25,884 bases of DNA. Source: a virus. Shown in pieces: positions 13,346-20,201 of the stretch. Made by a program: the position numbers and the translations under genes. The notes under the pieces were generated by a model. That model saw only the letters and a list, made by a program, of their open reading frames with translations. It was not told the origin of the DNA and searched no databases. The stretch is from positions 1-25,884 of the IMG/VR virus record IMGVR_UViG_3300031659_000082; one strand, written 5' to 3'. Positions within the stretch are counted from its first letter, which is position 1; every line of letters begins with the position of its first letter.

Positions 13346-14189
13346 AAGTTACATTTTTGTGATGTTTGGTCTTATATCAATGTCTAATGCAATTGCAGGC
13401 GATGCGAATGATAATGAAATATTTATTGAACAGTCTGGTAACAATGTTGAGCTTACTATTCAACAAATTGGTGCTGGTAACAAGTATGGTGGCGATAACT
13501 TTAGTGGAACGTCCATTGATATGACAATGACAGTTTCCGATTCATACTTGGATATATTACTTGATGGAGATTATAATAAAATGTTTGGTACTATGGACAC
13601 TACTGGTTCTACTATCAACAACTTTATTACTGGCGATTATAACTTGTGGAACCAAAAGATAGGTGTGGCTAATACGGCTGACACAATGACAATCGATTCG
13701 GCTATAACTGGTAGTACTAACACTATAGTATTCAGAGCAGGTAATGCTGACGATACTTATAATATATCTACACCATTATGGAATCAATCAAATCCAGAAG
13801 CATTCTGGACGGTAAGTGGTAGTGTTTGGTCGAGAACGGTTTCAGGACAAACTGCATATTGGGGTTCATGGACGCCAACTGAAGGATCTGCAGATAGTTT
13901 GAATATGGATTTAGATGTTGTCGGATCTGATAACACTTTAAATGTATTTGTTAATTCAACTAATGCTACATTCAATTGGGATGTAACTGGTTCAGATAAC
14001 TGGATTCAAACCACAATGGAAGATGGTTCAGATAACAATCAAACTGTTGCAGTAACTGGTGATTACAACTTTATATTTGTAGGCCAAGACACTGGCTCAA
14101 CTGTTGGGGTAACGAACAATGCAATACTTGATGCGACATTCAATACAACACATTCCGACATTAATATTATACAGTCTGACGCTAACTAG
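13332..14189 (+). CDS. Curlin-like secreted repeat protein 1
   Basis: A 285-residue protein; start ATG 13332 (or 13338) with AGGAG at 13321-13325. A signal peptide ends at NAIA before GDANDNEI. Mature N-terminus: two curlin-type repeats, NEIFIEQSGNN and ELTIQQIGAGN, matching the Q-x-G-x-x-N style of CsgA/CsgB. Degenerate repeats with G-[DS]-x-N turns follow every 20-30 residues (DGDYN, TGDYN, VGSDN, TGSDN, DGSDNN, TGDYN). The composition is rich in Asn, Thr, Gly and Asp, with almost no Lys/Arg and no Cys, which suits an extracellular amyloid or beta-solenoid fibre subunit exported through CsgG. The last 71 bases overlap the FecR gene in another frame. Confidence 0.78.
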   Translation: MNMNKSYIFVMFGLISMSNAIAGDANDNEIFIEQSGNNVELTIQQIGAGNKYGGDNFSGTSIDMTMTVSDSYLDILLDGDYNKMFGTMDTTGSTINNFITGDYNLWNQKIGVANTADTMTIDSAITGSTNTIVFRAGNADDTYNISTPLWNQSNPEAFWTVSGSVWSRTVSGQTAYWGSWTPTEGSADSLNMDLDVVGSDNTLNVFVNSTNATFNWDVTGSDNWIQTTMEDGSDNNQTVAVTGDYNFIFVGQDTGSTVGVTNNAILDATFNTTHSDINIIQSDAN

Positions 14190-15282
14190 CATATTTCTTA
14201 TAGGTTCGGTTAACGCCGAATCTATAGGAGGTATTACTGAACAGAATGGAGTTGCATCACTGGTTAGAAGTGGTGGTGAAGAGATTACAGTATCGGGTTC
14301 TTCGGTACCCAATATAGAATTAAATGATACTGCCGTTACTGGTAATGGTAGAATGCTGATTGAGTTCTTAGATGAAGAAGAGCTGTCTATTATAGAACAC
14401 ACTCGTATCTACATAGATAAAGCATATTATGATCCAGACCCATCTAAATCTAAGATGGCAATTCGTATGGTACAGGGAACTGCTAGGTTTACCTCAGGCC
14501 GTGGGAAAAGAATTAAAAAATCCAATGTGCAATTATCAACACCAACTGCTGAGATAGCTATACTCGGTACTGACTTTACTACAACCATTGATGAGATAGG
14601 TCAATCACTTATTATTTTACTACCAGATGAAAAGACTGGTTTGTCTTCAGGTAAAATTATCATAAGCAATGCTGGTGGTACTGTAACCCTAGAAGAAGCA
14701 TATCAAGCATCTATTATATCATCATACGACCGTGCTCCTAGCTCACCCGTAATACTATCTGGTATTGACACTAGTATGATCAGTAATATATTCATTGTTT
14801 CAGAGCCTAAAGAGATTAAAGCAGTGAAACAACAAGAAGGTATTATAGCAGATAAAGATTCTGGTAATATACTTGACGTTGACTTCTTAGAATTTAATGA
14901 GTTAGAAACCGATTACCTAGAATATGATGATTTAGAATTTAGTGAGCTAGATATTGATTACTTGGATGTTGATTTTCTACAAGACGTATTAGATGTTCTC
15001 CAAGAATTAGATAAGGAAACCGGTTTAGATAGAAGTGCTTTAAAAAATAATATAGACCTTAGGGGAACTAAAATTGGATTCGATACAGATACTCAATACA
15101 ACAGTATAATTGATAAGGGTGCTAATACCGTAAAATTCTTTAGGAATGTTGATGGAGTTATAAGTATAAGTATGTTACTTTCACAATCTGCTACGATTAG
15201 AACAGTATCAAGTCAAAAAGAATCAGCAATAATATTAGGAGATGGTCAGGGTATTATAATTAATATCACACAGATACAATGA
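14119..15282 (+). CDS. Secreted FecR-domain protein with acidic pentapeptide-like repeats
   Basis: A 387-residue protein. Signal peptide (hydrophobic LILYSLTLTSIFLIGSVNA), then a FecR-type domain about 72-170 (NGRMLIEFLDEEELSI, VQGTARFTSGRGKR, STPTAEIAILGTDFT). In FecR-type regulators this is the periplasmic signal-sensing domain; stand-alone secreted versions often lie next to CHASE2 cyclases. Residues 255-289 hold seven five-residue units of the form [DNS]-x-L-[ED/Q]-x (DFLEF, NELET, DYLEY, DDLEF, SELDI, DYLDV, DFLQD), an acidic pentapeptide-like helix. There is no transmembrane anchor or sigma-factor partner, so it may signal through the cyclase. The start lies 71 bases inside curlin 1. 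Confidence 0.8.
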   Translation: MQYLMRHSIQHIPTLILYSLTLTSIFLIGSVNAESIGGITEQNGVASLVRSGGEEITVSGSSVPNIELNDTAVTGNGRMLIEFLDEEELSIIEHTRIYIDKAYYDPDPSKSKMAIRMVQGTARFTSGRGKRIKKSNVQLSTPTAEIAILGTDFTTTIDEIGQSLIILLPDEKTGLSSGKIIISNAGGTVTLEEAYQASIISSYDRAPSSPVILSGIDTSMISNIFIVSEPKEIKAVKQQEGIIADKDSGNILDVDFLEFNELETDYLEYDDLEFSELDIDYLDVDFLQDVLDVLQELDKETGLDRSALKNNIDLRGTKIGFDTDTQYNSIIDKGANTVKFFRNVDGVISISMLLSQSATIRTVSSQKESAIILGDGQGIIINITQIQ

Positions 15283-16055
15283 TGAACAGATTTTTAAATT
15301 GCACAGCAATATCGTTTTGGGTTGCTTATCTTATAGTATCATGTCAACCAGCCAATGGTGATAATGAGATATATGTAACTCAGACTGGTGATAACCTTAT
15401 GTTAGGATACCGACAAGAAGGTGATAACAATATGATAGATATAGTATTAGACGGGTATCAATTGGATACAGATATCCTACAAGAAGGTAATAGAAACGAA
15501 ATACTTAAAAAATCTCAGGGCATTAGTGGCGACTATAACCAAGTAGTAGTAGAACAATGGAATAACACTAATAGTACTGACGTAAATAAAATATGGATTG
15601 ATATTGATGGGGATAATAATGCTGTTGATGTAGGTCAAGGGTGTAAATTCTATTACTCTAATAGCACAGAATGCAGCAGAGATACCCACGAAGATGCAGG
15701 CCATAATATGGAAATCAATATTGATGGTAGTAATAATGGAATACGTGGTGGACAAAAGTCGGGTAGTGCTAATCCAGACCACGATTTACTAATAGATATT
15801 AATAGTGATAATAACTCTGTGTTCTTTACACAAGCGGGATCGGGCTCTAAAGATTTAGATTTAACTATTAATAATGATGGCAACGCGGTAAGTATCCATC
15901 AACATTACGGTTCTCATAATGCCACAGTAACTCTTGATGGCACATCACCTACTAGCTTAAGTTTAATACAGGCAGGCGGCCCAAGTAAGAGTTATAACTT
16001 AATACAGAACTGTCTTACTATAGGTGGTTGCTCTGTGTCGGTTACACAAAACTAA
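15279..16055 (+). CDS. Curlin-like repeat protein 2, probable lipoprotein
   Basis: A 258-residue protein. The N-terminal helix ends in a lipobox-like IVSC (Cys22), so it may be lipidated and held at the outer membrane; cleavage after PANG is the alternative. The mature start GDNEIYVTQTGDN followed by YRQEGDNN parallels the curlin repeats of protein 1, and further units recur (SGDYNQVVVEQ, DGDNNAVDVGQG, DGSNNGIRGGQ, SDNNSVFFTQAG). Two cysteine pairs (GCKFYYSNSTEC; NCLTIGGC) could form disulfides. A surface-anchored curlin relative would suit a nucleator role like CsgB (inference). The start overlaps the FecR stop as ATGA. Confidence 0.75.
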   Translation: MMNRFLNCTAISFWVAYLIVSCQPANGDNEIYVTQTGDNLMLGYRQEGDNNMIDIVLDGYQLDTDILQEGNRNEILKKSQGISGDYNQVVVEQWNNTNSTDVNKIWIDIDGDNNAVDVGQGCKFYYSNSTECSRDTHEDAGHNMEINIDGSNNGIRGGQKSGSANPDHDLLIDINSDNNSVFFTQAGSGSKDLDLTINNDGNAVSIHQHYGSHNATVTLDGTSPTSLSLIQAGGPSKSYNLIQNCLTIGGCSVSVTQN

Positions 16056-17869
16056 TGTATGACTGGAAAGTAGTATTACTCACTATAGCATTATTAGTAA
16101 CAGTAAGAGTTATGAATCCAAAATTAGTCGAACAGTTTCGGTTAAACTACTTTGATTCTCTACAATCATATCAAGAACCAATTAAATCAGATAACATAGT
16201 CATAGTAGATATAGACGAAAAGTCATTAGATAGGTTTGGTCAATTTCCATTTAGTAGGGACTTATATGCAGATTGGTTAAATCAATCTCCAGAAAATAAT
16301 GCTTATGTGTTTAATATGGGATTCACCGAGGATGATAGGTTCGGCAAAGATCACGAATTAGCTATAGCCATGGCAGAAAGAGATGTTATATTATCATCGT
16401 TCGTTAGTAGTAAACCCCAAGGAGAAAAACCTAGTAGGGGATTCGGGAAACTAGGTAAAGGTGATCCAACCGATTGGTTGTATGCTTATCCCGGAATGAG
16501 AAACCCTGTTGTTGCCGAGGATGCTGACGGAGTTGGAACGGTATCGGTTGCTCCCTCAGTAGATGGTATAGTGAGAGAATCACCTTTAGCAATAATGGCT
16601 AACGGTCATCTATATCCTTCAGTCGCATTAGAGATACTACGAGTGTGGGAGTTTCAGCCTAACCTAGCAATTAAGATTAAAGAAGCGGGTGTTGAGTGGG
16701 TAAGAATGGGTACTCTGCCACCAATGTATACAACACCGAACTCTAATGTTCAAATAGCATACTGGAACAAATATGAACGTATATCATTTGGAGACCCACT
16801 ACCGGATGAAAAGATAATCATTCTAGGATTGAGTGCAGGTGGATTAGTCAACCCAGTCCCGACTCCGACTGGTGCTATGTTACCACACGACATTCAAGCA
16901 CATCTAATATCTACTGTAGTGAACGGTATCCAAATTCAAAGACCATGGTACGCCGAGCAGATTGAAATTCTGTTGATTATAGTACTATCATTAATAATAT
17001 TACTTATTGTATATCAAACTCCAACTTATATGTCTGCTTGTATATCACTGGGTTTAATGGGTGGGGCAATGTATGCAGGTTATCATTTTTGGATGGCTGA
17101 ACTTTTACTGCTTGATGTTTTATTCCCTACAGTAGCGGCCTTTGTCGTATTCACTCATGCTACATTTAATAGATTCTATGTCACATACAAGTTAAAAGAA
17201 TTGATTAAAGGCCAATTTGGCACATACCTATCACCAGATATGGTCTATATGTTACAGAAAGATCCCTCACTATTAGCACTCGGTGGTGAAAGAAAGGAGA
17301 TGTCATTCTTGTTTATGGACATTTGTGGGTTCACTCCCATCAGCGAATACTATAAGAACAAAGACGACCCCGAAGGATTGGTGCTATTGGTTAATGAATT
17401 CTTAGATGCTATGACTAAAATCATACTAAACAACGGTGGTACTATAGACAAATATATGGGCGACTGTGTTATGGCGTTCTGGAATGCTCCAATAGCATGC
17501 GATAACCATGCAGAGATGGCAGTTAAATCATCAATAGAGATAGAGGCAAAGACGAATGAACTTAAAACGATATACCAAGAGAGGGGACTTCCAGATATTA
17601 ATGTAGGTACTGGTGTTAATACGGGTGATTGTATTGTTGGGAATATGGGCAGTGAGTCGAGATTTGATTACTCTGTTATAGGAGATGCTGTTAACCTTGC
17701 AGCAAGACTAGAGGCTACCGCCGCTAGGGGTGAGTACGTAGAGTACAAAACAATCATATCCTCTTTCACTAGAGACCAACTTCCAGAGAGCTATATATGC
17801 GAAGAGATTGGTAATATCAAGGTAAAAGGTAAAGATGAACTTATAACCATATATGCTCCTAGGTTATAA
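16055..17869 (+). CDS. CHASE2 sensor-class III adenylate cyclase
   Basis: 604 residues from ATG 16055 (TAATG with curlin 2). N-terminal membrane helix (5-20), a periplasmic CHASE2 domain (about 25-300: FDSLQ, IVIVDIDEKSLDRFGQFPFSR, later DEKIIILG), three membrane helices (about 303-370), then a cytoplasmic class III cyclase domain. Catalytic residues are all visible: metal-binding Asp422 (FMDICGF) and Asp470 (YMGDC), adenine-binding Lys466, transition-state Asn547 and Arg551 (VNLAARLE). Ser540 replaces the tmAC Asp, close to the Thr of bacterial class IIIb enzymes, so ATP is the likely substrate and cAMP the product. Last gene of the late operon; it probably reads a periplasmic cue, perhaps via the FecR protein. 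Confidence 0.92.
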   Translation: MYDWKVVLLTIALLVTVRVMNPKLVEQFRLNYFDSLQSYQEPIKSDNIVIVDIDEKSLDRFGQFPFSRDLYADWLNQSPENNAYVFNMGFTEDDRFGKDHELAIAMAERDVILSSFVSSKPQGEKPSRGFGKLGKGDPTDWLYAYPGMRNPVVAEDADGVGTVSVAPSVDGIVRESPLAIMANGHLYPSVALEILRVWEFQPNLAIKIKEAGVEWVRMGTLPPMYTTPNSNVQIAYWNKYERISFGDPLPDEKIIILGLSAGGLVNPVPTPTGAMLPHDIQAHLISTVVNGIQIQRPWYAEQIEILLIIVLSLIILLIVYQTPTYMSACISLGLMGGAMYAGYHFWMAELLLLDVLFPTVAAFVVFTHATFNRFYVTYKLKELIKGQFGTYLSPDMVYMLQKDPSLLALGGERKEMSFLFMDICGFTPISEYYKNKDDPEGLVLLVNEFLDAMTKIILNNGGTIDKYMGDCVMAFWNAPIACDNHAEMAVKSSIEIEAKTNELKTIYQERGLPDINVGTGVNTGDCIVGNMGSESRFDYSVIGDAVNLAARLEATAARGEYVEYKTIISSFTRDQLPESYICEEIGNIKVKGKDELITIYAPRL

Positions 17870-17898
17870 TATTATTCCAAAATGTTCTAAGAAAGGTG

Positions 17899-17927
17899 TT
17901 GACCAAAGGCGTATATAGTAGTATAAT
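17899..17927 (+). promoter_or_regulatory. Early sigma-70-type promoter P6
   Basis: TTGACC (17899-17904), 17-base spacer, TATAAT (17922-17927). Preceded by AAATGTTCTAA (17880-17890), a box repeated upstream of P8. Confidence 0.87.
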
Positions 17928-17958
17928 ATATACATATTAACCGATCAGAGAGAAGAAC

Positions 17959-18246
17959 ATGGGATACTATACTTACACAGAGAAACCTATCGGAAACTTC
18001 ATTGAGAAGGACTGCGGTAACAACTTTGAATATAGTCTGAACGAAGAGCAGGACGCCTACTCTCTTAGCTTGATAGAAAATTACCCCCACAAGGTATGGG
18101 TTGGTGGTGAACGAATCGGCGGAGACACCGGGTGGCGGTATGCTAACGTCAAGAAAACAGTGGCCTATGTGATTGTAGATGAAGATGAAGGCGGCCCGAT
18201 ACTGGAGCGTTGGTTCTTAAAAAAGAATGATGCATACGCAATATAG
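17959..18246 (+). CDS. Hypothetical acidic protein
   Basis: A 95-residue protein with its own promoter and the AGAGAGAAG ribosome region upstream of ATG 17959. It is acidic and aromatic (GYYTYTEKPIGNFIEKDC, DEDEGGPILERWF), without signal peptide or membrane segment. No family recognised. It ends one base before the GTG that precedes the next -35 box. Confidence 0.68.
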   Translation: MGYYTYTEKPIGNFIEKDCGNNFEYSLNEEQDAYSLSLIENYPHKVWVGGERIGGDTGWRYANVKKTVAYVIVDEDEGGPILERWFLKKNDAYAI

Positions 18247-18248
18247 TG

Positions 18249-18277
18249 TTGACACTGGCGTTCGTTAGTAGTATAAT
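18249..18277 (+). promoter_or_regulatory. Early sigma-70-type promoter P7
   Basis: TTGACA (18249-18254), 17-base spacer, TATAAT (18272-18277). It begins immediately after the upstream stop codon. Confidence 0.9.
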
Positions 18278-18309
18278 AGTTAAACTTTAAACAGTTAGGA
18301 GATTTACAA

Positions 18310-18522
18310 GTGATAGTATTTATTGGTGATTTTGTTCGACTAAACGACACAGACAACTGGCTCGAAGTTACTGACATTGAGCCGTATGATATTTGTGTAC
18401 TGCAAAACGGTATCCGAGTATGTGCATCAGACGAATATATTGCAGAAGCTAAGAGCAGTAACGAGTTTATGCAAATCAAGACAAACAATACTGGATCCAG
18501 GCCATGGCCGCGCGGCCACTAA
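18310..18522 (+). CDS. Hypothetical small protein with GTG start
   Basis: A 70-residue protein. GTG at 18310 is the start, with AGGAG at 18297-18301, 8 bases upstream. The body (FIGDFVRLNDTDNWLEVTDIEP, then ICVLQNGIRVCASDEYI) looks like a small SH3-like beta barrel by strand pattern, but this is a guess. The last residues (GSRPWPRGH) are encoded by a strikingly GC-rich palindrome cluster unlike the rest of the gene. Confidence 0.65.
   Translation: MIVFIGDFVRLNDTDNWLEVTDIEPYDICVLQNGIRVCASDEYIAEAKSSNEFMQIKTNNTGSRPWPRGH
18491..18518. repeat. Cluster of three GC-rich perfect palindromes
   Basis: CTGGATCCAG (18491-18500), GGCCATGGCC (18500-18509) and TGGCCGCGCGGCCA (18505-18518) follow one another with overlap. 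The block is far richer in G+C than its surroundings and spans the last codons of the preceding gene. Confidence 0.85.
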
Positions 18523-18535
18523 CAAGGAAAAGACT

Positions 18536-18970
18536 ATGCCCATGTTGATTATAACCGGTCAGATAAAAGGAAAGGCTTCCGGACTTATAGACTTGTATGT
18601 ATACAACCTATGTAAGGAATTGGGTATAAACCGGATGCATCGAAAACTCATTGAACTCAACTTTGTTACAGACTTAGAAGGCCTGATTGGTGATGCTTGG
18701 GTTGATGAAAAAGAAGGATTTGCTCAGATCAATATTGCACGTAAATGCGAAGATGAGAAATTGGATTATGCTGATATGATGGAGACTCTAGCTCATGAAA
18801 TGGTTCATGTGAAACAGTTCTTCCGAAAAGAATTAGATGTATCTAGCGCGAATAGTGTATGGAAGTGGAAAGGCCGCAACGCTGGTGGTTACAAGTATGA
18901 GAACCAACCATGGGAACTCGAGGCATACCGTAGACAGGCTGACTTATACCAAAAATGTTGGCCCTTATAA
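18536..18970 (+). CDS. HExxH zinc metallopeptidase-like protein
   Basis: A 144-residue protein; start ATG 18536 with AAGGAA at 18524-18529 (the frame is open further upstream but overlaps the previous gene). The motif LAHEMVHVKQ places the zinc ligands His87 and His91 and catalytic Glu88. PWELEAYRRQ (126-135) likely supplies the third ligand Glu, as in SprT-like or gluzincin phage peptidases. Small HExxH proteins of this kind are common in marine T4-like phages; substrate unknown. No signal peptide, so cytoplasmic. Confidence 0.8.
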   Translation: MPMLIITGQIKGKASGLIDLYVYNLCKELGINRMHRKLIELNFVTDLEGLIGDAWVDEKEGFAQINIARKCEDEKLDYADMMETLAHEMVHVKQFFRKELDVSSANSVWKWKGRNAGGYKYENQPWELEAYRRQADLYQKCWPL

Positions 18971-19001
18971 CTAAATGTTCTAAAAATAAATGAAGAACGT
19001 G

Positions 19002-19030
19002 TTGACACAAGGTATGAGCTGTAGTATAAT
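19002..19030 (+). promoter_or_regulatory. Early sigma-70-type promoter P8
   Basis: TTGACA (19002-19007), 17-base spacer, TATAAT (19025-19030). Upstream it carries AAATGTTCTAA (18973-18983, shared with P6) and AAAATAAATGAA (shared with P4). Confidence 0.92.
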
Positions 19031-19067
19031 ATACCCATATTAAGAAATAAAGATAAGGAATTAAATT

Positions 19068-19280
19068 ATGAAGATTTATATGAACGTACTAAAGGGTATT
19101 ATCGTGGGAATTATTGTAGGAGTTGCAGCAATTTCTGCAATATCATTTGCAACTGACATTCCAGAAGTTCATACAAGTTACTCATCTGGTGAGTGTGTTA
19201 AGGTGGTTAACTTTATCGAGTCTGACAAGTATACTTGCGAGAACTTTCCACACCGTTATAACCGAGTATGGGTCAAATAG
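19068..19280 (+). CDS. Small secreted/periplasmic protein with conserved cysteines
   Basis: A 70-residue protein with a signal peptide or anchor (VLKGIIVGIIVGVAAISAIS) and cleavage likely after SFA. The mature part DIPEVHTSYSSGECVKVVNF...YTCENFPHRYNRVWV has two cysteines, likely one disulfide. This mature pattern is, as I recall, frequent in T4-like marine phages. The location suggests an envelope effect early in infection, such as superinfection exclusion, but that is speculation. Followed without gap by the SWIM gene. Confidence 0.78.
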   Translation: MKIYMNVLKGIIVGIIVGVAAISAISFATDIPEVHTSYSSGECVKVVNFIESDKYTCENFPHRYNRVWVK

Positions 19281-19598
19281 ATGATTAGAATTCTTAAAGA
19301 AGTAACCGACTGGGGTACCGATGATGTTTCTAATGGTACTTACTATGTAAACGAACAAGGTCAATTAGTTGCTTATATGCCCAAAGGTGGTGCTTATAAA
19401 GAATTCACTAAACCAATGAAACAGTTTTCTACATCACGTAGGAAGTTCAAAGAGCTAGGAACCATTGATGATGAAGACTGCGGCACACCAGTAAAAGGTT
19501 CTAAGGGTAACACATACTATGTTAAAGATGAGAAGTGTTCATGTCCTGGTTTTAAATTCCGACATAAATGCAAACACATATTAGAGGCCGCTGCATGA
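19281..19598 (+). CDS. SWIM zinc-finger protein
   Basis: A 105-residue protein that starts directly after the upstream stop. The C-terminus has KCSCPGFKFRHKCKH, i.e. Cys86-x-Cys88...Cys97-x-His99, the CxCx(n)CxH SWIM zinc motif, preceded by GNTYYVKDE. SWIM domains bind DNA or proteins, and phage versions are short, stand-alone and uncharacterised. A role in host takeover or DNA metabolism is plausible. The stop overlaps the next start as ATGA. Confidence 0.85.
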   Translation: MIRILKEVTDWGTDDVSNGTYYVNEQGQLVAYMPKGGAYKEFTKPMKQFSTSRRKFKELGTIDDEDCGTPVKGSKGNTYYVKDEKCSCPGFKFRHKCKHILEAAA

Positions 19599-19837
19599 AC
19601 ACCAGTTTATCTTATTGCGATTATATTGCTCATACCGTGGTTAAACCTGCACTGAATGAAGATGTTGAAGACCGTGACGGCCCTTTATCTACGGTAAGTA
19701 AAATAGGCAATGATCTAGCTAAAGACGGTTGGGTCCTGAAGACCACTAAGAGAACTATTGATGTAACCGATGTAAATGGCAGAGAGTATAGAATTACTAT
19801 TGAAGATATCACAAAAATAATTTCAGAAAAGTGTTGA
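19595..19837 (+). CDS. Hypothetical small protein
   Basis: An 80-residue protein from ATG 19595, coupled to the SWIM gene by ATGA overlap (a longer frame from 19568 would overlap more and is not needed). Beta-strand-rich second half (WVLKTTKRTIDVTDVNGREYRITIEDI). No family recognised. Its TGA stop (19835-19837) lies inside the TTGACA -35 box of the next promoter. Confidence 0.68.
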   Translation: MNTSLSYCDYIAHTVVKPALNEDVEDRDGPLSTVSKIGNDLAKDGWVLKTTKRTIDVTDVNGREYRITIEDITKIISEKC

Positions 19838-19862
19838 CAAACTGGTAGAACCATAGTATAAT
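19834..19862 (+). promoter_or_regulatory. Early sigma-70-type promoter P9
   Basis: TTGACA (19834-19839), 17-base spacer, TATAAT (19857-19862). The spacer nearly copies that of P4 (GGTAGAACCATAG). The -35 hexamer contains the stop codon of the upstream gene. Confidence 0.92.
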
Positions 19863-19893
19863 ATACCCATACTAAATAATAAGGATTTAAATT

Positions 19894-20172
19894 ATGAATA
19901 GAATTGAAATGATCAAAGCGGCCGCTGAGAAGGGTGAAATTAGAAAAGCAATTGGAAATGTTGCTATCAGAAAGAAGTCTATCAAAGAAGAAATGAAGCT
20001 TCACAAGAAATTGACCAGGTCAATGAAAAAAGCTGGCCATCAAGCCCCATCAAGTTTGGAAGCATTTAGGCCAGAGGTTATGTACTACTCTGACAAAGAA
20101 ACCCAAGACTTTATTGCGGGTAGTTCCATAATGGAAACATATGAAGCTATGAGAAGTCAAGACGACTATTAA
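19894..20172 (+). CDS. Hypothetical basic helical protein
   Basis: A 92-residue protein with its own promoter and an AAGGA ribosome site before ATG 19894. The first half is Lys-rich and helical (KKSIKEEMKLHKKLTRSMKK), the second acidic. It could bind nucleic acid, but no motif supports a specific role. No signal peptide or membrane helix. Confidence 0.7.
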   Translation: MNRIEMIKAAAEKGEIRKAIGNVAIRKKSIKEEMKLHKKLTRSMKKAGHQAPSSLEAFRPEVMYYSDKETQDFIAGSSIMETYEAMRSQDDY

Positions 20173-20201
20173 GAGAACACCAAAGAAAGATGGAGAATAA
20201 C

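Noticed and set aside
16028-16054. Upstream start (16028) for the cyclase
   Set aside because: ATG 16055 overlaps the curlin-2 stop as TAATG, as at other junctions of the operon, and gives a clean N-terminal membrane helix.
18377-18535. Upstream extension of the metallopeptidase frame
   Set aside because: It overlaps the 18310 gene and lacks a ribosome site; ATG 18536 has AAGGAA and fits family length.
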